Shown in pieces: positions 60,901-64,000 of a DNA stretch of 64,000 nucleotides. Below the pieces are notes generated by a model. The model ran no database searches. It saw only the letters and a list, made by a program, of their open reading frames with translations, and was not told where the DNA came from. How positions within the stretch are numbered: the first letter of the stretch is position 1; each line of letters starts with the position of its first letter. Location: the NCBI GenBank assembly GCA_018398575.1, contig JAGTXZ010000005.1, positions 3,162,001 to 3,226,000 on the forward strand, written 5' to 3'. Both the position numbers and the translations under genes were made by a program. The DNA is from Ampelomyces quisqualis (lineage: Eukaryota; Ascomycota; Dothideomycetes; Pleosporales; Phaeosphaeriaceae).

Positions 60901-62944
60901 AGTCTTCATGAAGGGCGTCGACGAGCCAGCTGACAAACTCCTGAGAGTCCTGTTGTCCATAACCCGAAAAGAGACTATTTGCCTTTCCAAGCGTGTTTTT
61001 GAAGTTTTTGGGGGAGAAGGACGAGACAGCACCGAGATCGTAGATGCCACTTAAGAGGCCAGCATACACCTTTGCGATGGCGCCACCGTGGCCGATGGGG
61101 TTGTCTGCGTTGATGTGCGATTTCCAGCTGTTGCTCAAGAAGTACATGGTCAACTCCTCGACGCTACGAAGACACTGGAGGGCACTGTTCATGTAGCAAG
61201 TATTGCCCAAGTTGGTCAACCCCACATGTCCTCGTACCTTGCCATTGCGAGCTTTGCTGCGAGTGAGGGCACGGCTAGTCGGGGTAGATCTTCCACTGTT
61301 GGGTGTGCTCTGTAGGCCTTTTGTAGTCGGGGTGCTGGCTTTGTTCTTCGCACTGATGTTGATTGTGTCCGAGACGTACTCGCCCCTTTCGTCGTGCTCC
61401 TCGAGCACTATGACTTGGTCTTGCGTGACACCAGCACTGGCGAGCGACAAGAGATGATTAAAGTCCTCGTTCGCCTTTTCGTCTTTGCCAGTGACAATCT
61501 CCCGCTCAGTACCATATGCGAGACCGTTGAAGCTTGCAACGTCTATCACCAATGTAGGTTGCTGAACAAAGGCGGGGAAGCCGTCTCGCGGCGAAGCATC
61601 TGGCGTCAACATACCAGACTGCTGCGTCTGCTGTTGCACATCTGAGAGAGCAGTGTTCAGGATCCTCCACACTCGGACCCTCTTGTTCGGATCAATACCG
61701 GCAGCCTTTTTGGCTCTATTGAGGAAAGTGAGAAAACTCTCGTATCTGCTGGCAACAATCTTGGGCGCTCGTTCCGATATCTCTGTTGCTGGTGACGGGG
61801 CTTTTCGTACTTTGCGGATGGTGAGGATGGGTGGGAAGAGCTCCCATTCGATGTTTTCGCGGCTCTTGTCGGGCACTGTGTTTTGGGCGTACCGGCGAAT
61901 GAGGGGCGGTTCGGCTTTGCAACCATACCAGCTGACGACAAGATCCCAGGCCTTTCGAGGAAGAACTTCGAAGTCCTGGTTCAGCTGGGCTCCTTGCCGG
62001 AGAGGCACGAAGGGTTCACCCCGCTGGTCCTGGAGGCTGTCCTGGGCGGCAGCAGCATCGACAAGCTCCAAGTTGTCCACCGCACCTATCGGTCCTTGAG
62101 TCGCCTCTTTCCCAAAGTCTTGCGGCCTGCCGATATTCTCTGTTGTTCTTGCAAATACACGTTCTAGCCACTTTTCCGAGATGACAAAGCCCTCCTGACC
62201 CTCCTGGAGACCAGACTGCACCATGATCATGACCTTGGTCACCTGCTCGTCCAGGCTGGGTAGCTCGCTCTGCTGAGCGGGCTCCATGCTGGTGGACGAG
62301 GATTCGGTTTCGGGGCTGCCGCTGGTGCCTGGGGCGTCTGCCATGTCCACCGAGGTCGCTCGTGCGCTGCGTTGTGAAGCGCCGGCAGGCAGCGGCTTGG
62401 TGGCGCGCGGGCTCGACTGCCCGCTGTTGCGGCGGGTGGTGGACGCCTGGCTGTCGAGGTCCATGTGGTCGTCGGCCATGTCGGAGTGCAGGCGCTTGGC
62501 GGGCGACGACGACCGCGGTGCGCGGCGCTGGGGCTGTTGGTCGGGCTGAGCGGTGCTCTCGTCGGCCATGGACGCCTCGCCGAGCGTCAGACCCGCGTAT
62601 GCCTCGCTGGGCGAACTGGCTCCGGTGCCGGCGTCCCGAAGAGCGCTTCCGCTGACCTCACTGTCGACAAGCACTTCGTCGTGGAGGTGGGGAGGCAGAT
62701 AGCGTGGCGGTGACGCGGACGCGTGGATGTTGTTGGTGGTGGCGGTGGTGGCGGTGGTGGTGCTGATGGTGCTGGGCGGGGGCGGGGACGATCGAGGCGC
62801 TACAGCTTCCTCATCCGGTGGCGGCCCGGTGCTGTGGTCGCGGGTGGAAGTTTCTGTCGGGCCTGTCGCGATCTTCCGTTTCTTGGTGGAGGCCGTTGTG
62901 GAGGTGGTTGGCCCGCCGTGAAGCCCGGTGGAGCTCCAGGACAC
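57992..62944 (-). CDS. UBP12: Ubiquitin-specific protease, Ubp12/USP4-15 type, three exons, start uncertain
   Basis: Exons run 62944-60751, 60689-58809 and 58755-57992. The introns (61 and 53 bases) are GT-AG, and both joins keep the family frame (DLFSG/FYKNTMVC and WYDYN/DSIVSKC). The frame totals about 1612 codons. A disordered Ser/Thr-rich N-terminus contains KKRKIATGP. A DUSP domain follows at about 258-370. The Cys box LTNLGNTCYMNSALQCL carries the nucleophile near residue 583. Zinc CxxC pairs (CPEC, CNRC) and a long charged insert come next, and the His box (GGLGGGHYTATAQNFYDKQW) lies near residue 1340. The family removes ubiquitin from proteins and is both cytosolic and nuclear. Position 62944 is a GTG. 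No in-frame ATG exists before 62569-62567, so either translation starts there (1487 residues) or a short upstream exon was missed. Confidence 0.9.
58756..58808 (-). other. UBP12 intron 2 (53 bases)
   Basis: Donor GTGAGC at 58808 and acceptor GGACAG ending at 58756. An alternative AG five bases upstream would break the frame. Confidence 0.88.
60690..60750 (-). other. UBP12 intron 1 (61 bases)
   Basis: Donor GTATGG at 60750 and acceptor GACAG ending at 60690. Reading through it meets a stop after LASFTLTYLM, whereas splicing restores the USP sequence. Confidence 0.88.
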
Positions 62945-63581
62945 GGCGAACGGGGGAGTGGGAGGGCGGTTGGCTAGCGGGCCTGCGCTGCAAATGCGTG
63001 CTTGTCTTGCGCGGCAACGGGGCAGGTGGGCGGTGCGTGGTGGGCGGTGGGCGGGGAGCGCGCAATGGCCGCTGAAAAGAGTGTATGGCGGTGAATGCGC
63101 GCTGCTTGCTCTTCACGTCACCTCTGGTTTGCCTTCAGCCTCGCAAAAATAAGCGACCCTTGGCGTTCGACACCTCCACCCCCGACTAGCTGCCTACGGA
63201 TACGAGCCTGTTGTGCTTCAAAGTTCACCCTAGCACAGTTTGCAGTGCAGGTCCACGGGCTGTATGCATGCTGCACATTGGGGGCATGCTGTACCCATCC
63301 CGCCCAACCCAATCCACTGGCGGTGTCTTGTACATAGGCACGGAGTACTCCGTAGTTCTTGAGCATCCCGCAGACCGGGTATGTACCGAGTACTCGCTTC
63401 GGGGTACCAGCCACACACGATACGCGGGCTCCAATGCAATCTAGATCCAAGCTTCCACGTCTGTCTAGTCTCGTGCCCATTTCGGTCTGCCATGGTGCGC
63501 CTCGTGGAAAAGAACAGTGTATTTATGCTATACAGCCACCTTGGCCATCTGATAGTCCGTGTGATATCTAGCCAGCTGGCC
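62945..63581. promoter_or_regulatory. Upstream region of UBP12 and 3' flank of the next gene
   Basis: The first 130 bases are C-rich on the minus strand, resembling a 5' leader. Two palindromes built on GAGTACTC lie further upstream (63340-63353 and 63387-63396). The open frames here overlap on both strands and look spurious. Confidence 0.45.
63340..63353. promoter_or_regulatory. 14-bp perfect palindrome ACGGAGTACTCCGT
   Basis: A perfect dyad about 400 bp upstream of the UBP12 frame, with a related 10-bp palindrome CGAGTACTCG at 63387-63396. CGG half-sites in inverted orientation are typical targets of fungal Zn2Cys6 regulators. That role is an inference. Confidence 0.4.
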
Positions 63582-64000
63582 TCATTTGGACAACCATGCA
63601 AAAGCAGATGCGCCGCCGACGGGATTCGCGGAGCGCGGTTTAGCAGACGACGCACTGTCCGTGGGCTTCTCGCCATATGTGCTCCTCCTTACCTCGGGCG
63701 CTTCGTCCTCGTCCTTCCTCTTCCCATCGTCAAAGAAGCGCGATTGACCCGTTGCCGGTGATGATGTCGATGTCGATGTCGACAACGTGCGTGTGCCTGC
63801 TTTTGCGGGTCTCAATACTTTCATGCCTGTATCACGAGGCTTGTAGTTGGTATTGCATGCCGTGGTTTTACCCACGCTGGCCCAATCGAGAGACCCCGTG
63901 TTCCTTCTCTCTGATGAGTCGCGACGCCAATTGCTCAGCATGGCGGGAGATGGCCCATGGCGCGGAGCAGTTCCGGTGGGTGACGAGTCTTGCGTGTCTT
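63582..64000 (-). CDS. Unrecognised protein, C-terminal part; gene continues beyond the right edge
   Basis: The minus-strand frame is open from the window edge (the first full codon starts at 63998) to the stop at 63582, about 138 codons. An ATG at 63941 is internal to this open frame, so the start probably lies outside. The product is hydrophilic and Ser/Thr/Lys/Arg-rich, likely disordered, and ends GGASAFAWLSK. A candidate intron of 45 bases lies inside (GTAAAACC donor, GATACAG acceptor, roughly 63834-63878). It is a multiple of three without stops, so the coding frame is kept with or without splicing. No domain is seen. It could also be a short independent gene. Confidence 0.5.
   Translation of the reverse strand, partial: DTQDSSPTGTAPRHGPSPAMLSNWRRDSSERRNTGSLDWASVGKTTACNTNYKPRDTGMKVLRPAKAGTRTLSTSTSTSSPATGQSRFFDDGKRKDEDEAPEVRRSTYGEKPTDSASSAKPRSANPVGGASAFAWLSK

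Noticed and set aside
63381..63761. 126-codon plus-strand frame upstream of UBP12
   Set aside because: It overlaps the coding-like minus-strand gene at the right edge, has no domain, and its Cys-rich random composition suggests a shadow.

Overview
The window looks like nuclear DNA of a filamentous ascomycete, most likely a Dothideomycete of the Pleosporales type. The evidence is short introns of 45-61 bases, CT-rich leaders, a fungal SIN1 orthologue, and a large AT-rich block with the signature of repeat-induced point mutation (RIP). The exact taxon is inferred, not shown.

Layout. Left arm, 1-13.85 kb, ordinary base composition: the 3' part of an SGNH/GDSL hydrolase gene (2-982, +); a gene-poor 4.6 kb with one doubtful short coding region; the TORC2 subunit SIN1/AVO1 (5640-8206, -, with a 23-base first exon); a PRCC-domain protein (8487-9728, +) that shares a 280-bp divergent promoter with SIN1; and a SET-domain protein (10418-12004, +). 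Right arm, 57.84-64 kb: a Ubp12-type ubiquitin-specific protease in three exons (57992 to about 62944, -) and the 3' part of an unrecognised gene (63582-64000, -).

Middle, about 13.85-57.83 kb: an AT-rich block with almost no long open frame, saturated with TAG/TAA and CTAG and poor in CCA and TGG. It is not shapeless. Reading LTR pairs, target-site duplications and interrupted coding frames by eye, I resolve six transposons nested inside one another. Element 0 (Ty3/Gypsy, minus strand, 15635-57440, TSD TTATA) contains element 1 (Gypsy chromovirus, plus strand, 22708-56951, TSD AATAA). Element 1 contains two elements: element 2 (same family as 1, 23662-37798, TSD TAAAA) and element 4 (second Gypsy family, 41479-54545, TSD TATCT). 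Element 2 contains element 3 (same family as 4, 29509-36609, TSD GCGTT). Element 4 contains a hAT DNA transposon (44458-50373, 8-bp TSD CGCGCAAG). With inserts removed, elements 1 and 2 are 7030 and 7031 bp, and elements 3 and 4 are 7101 and 7143 bp, which checks the reconstruction independently.

The most interesting content is in these dead elements. All three Gypsy families appear to carry an accessory open frame on the strand opposite gag-pol, between the end of pol and the 3' LTR. In the family of elements 3 and 4 it encodes a cysteine-cluster plus coiled-coil protein of about 224-240 codons. In the family of elements 1 and 2 it encodes a protein of about 361 codons ending in Lys/Ala/Pro repeats. 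The flanking single-copy genes are cellular housekeeping genes (TORC2 signalling, mRNA processing or mitotic checkpoint, deubiquitination) and show no functional link with the transposons. The block stops only about 160 bp from the stop codon of the protease gene.
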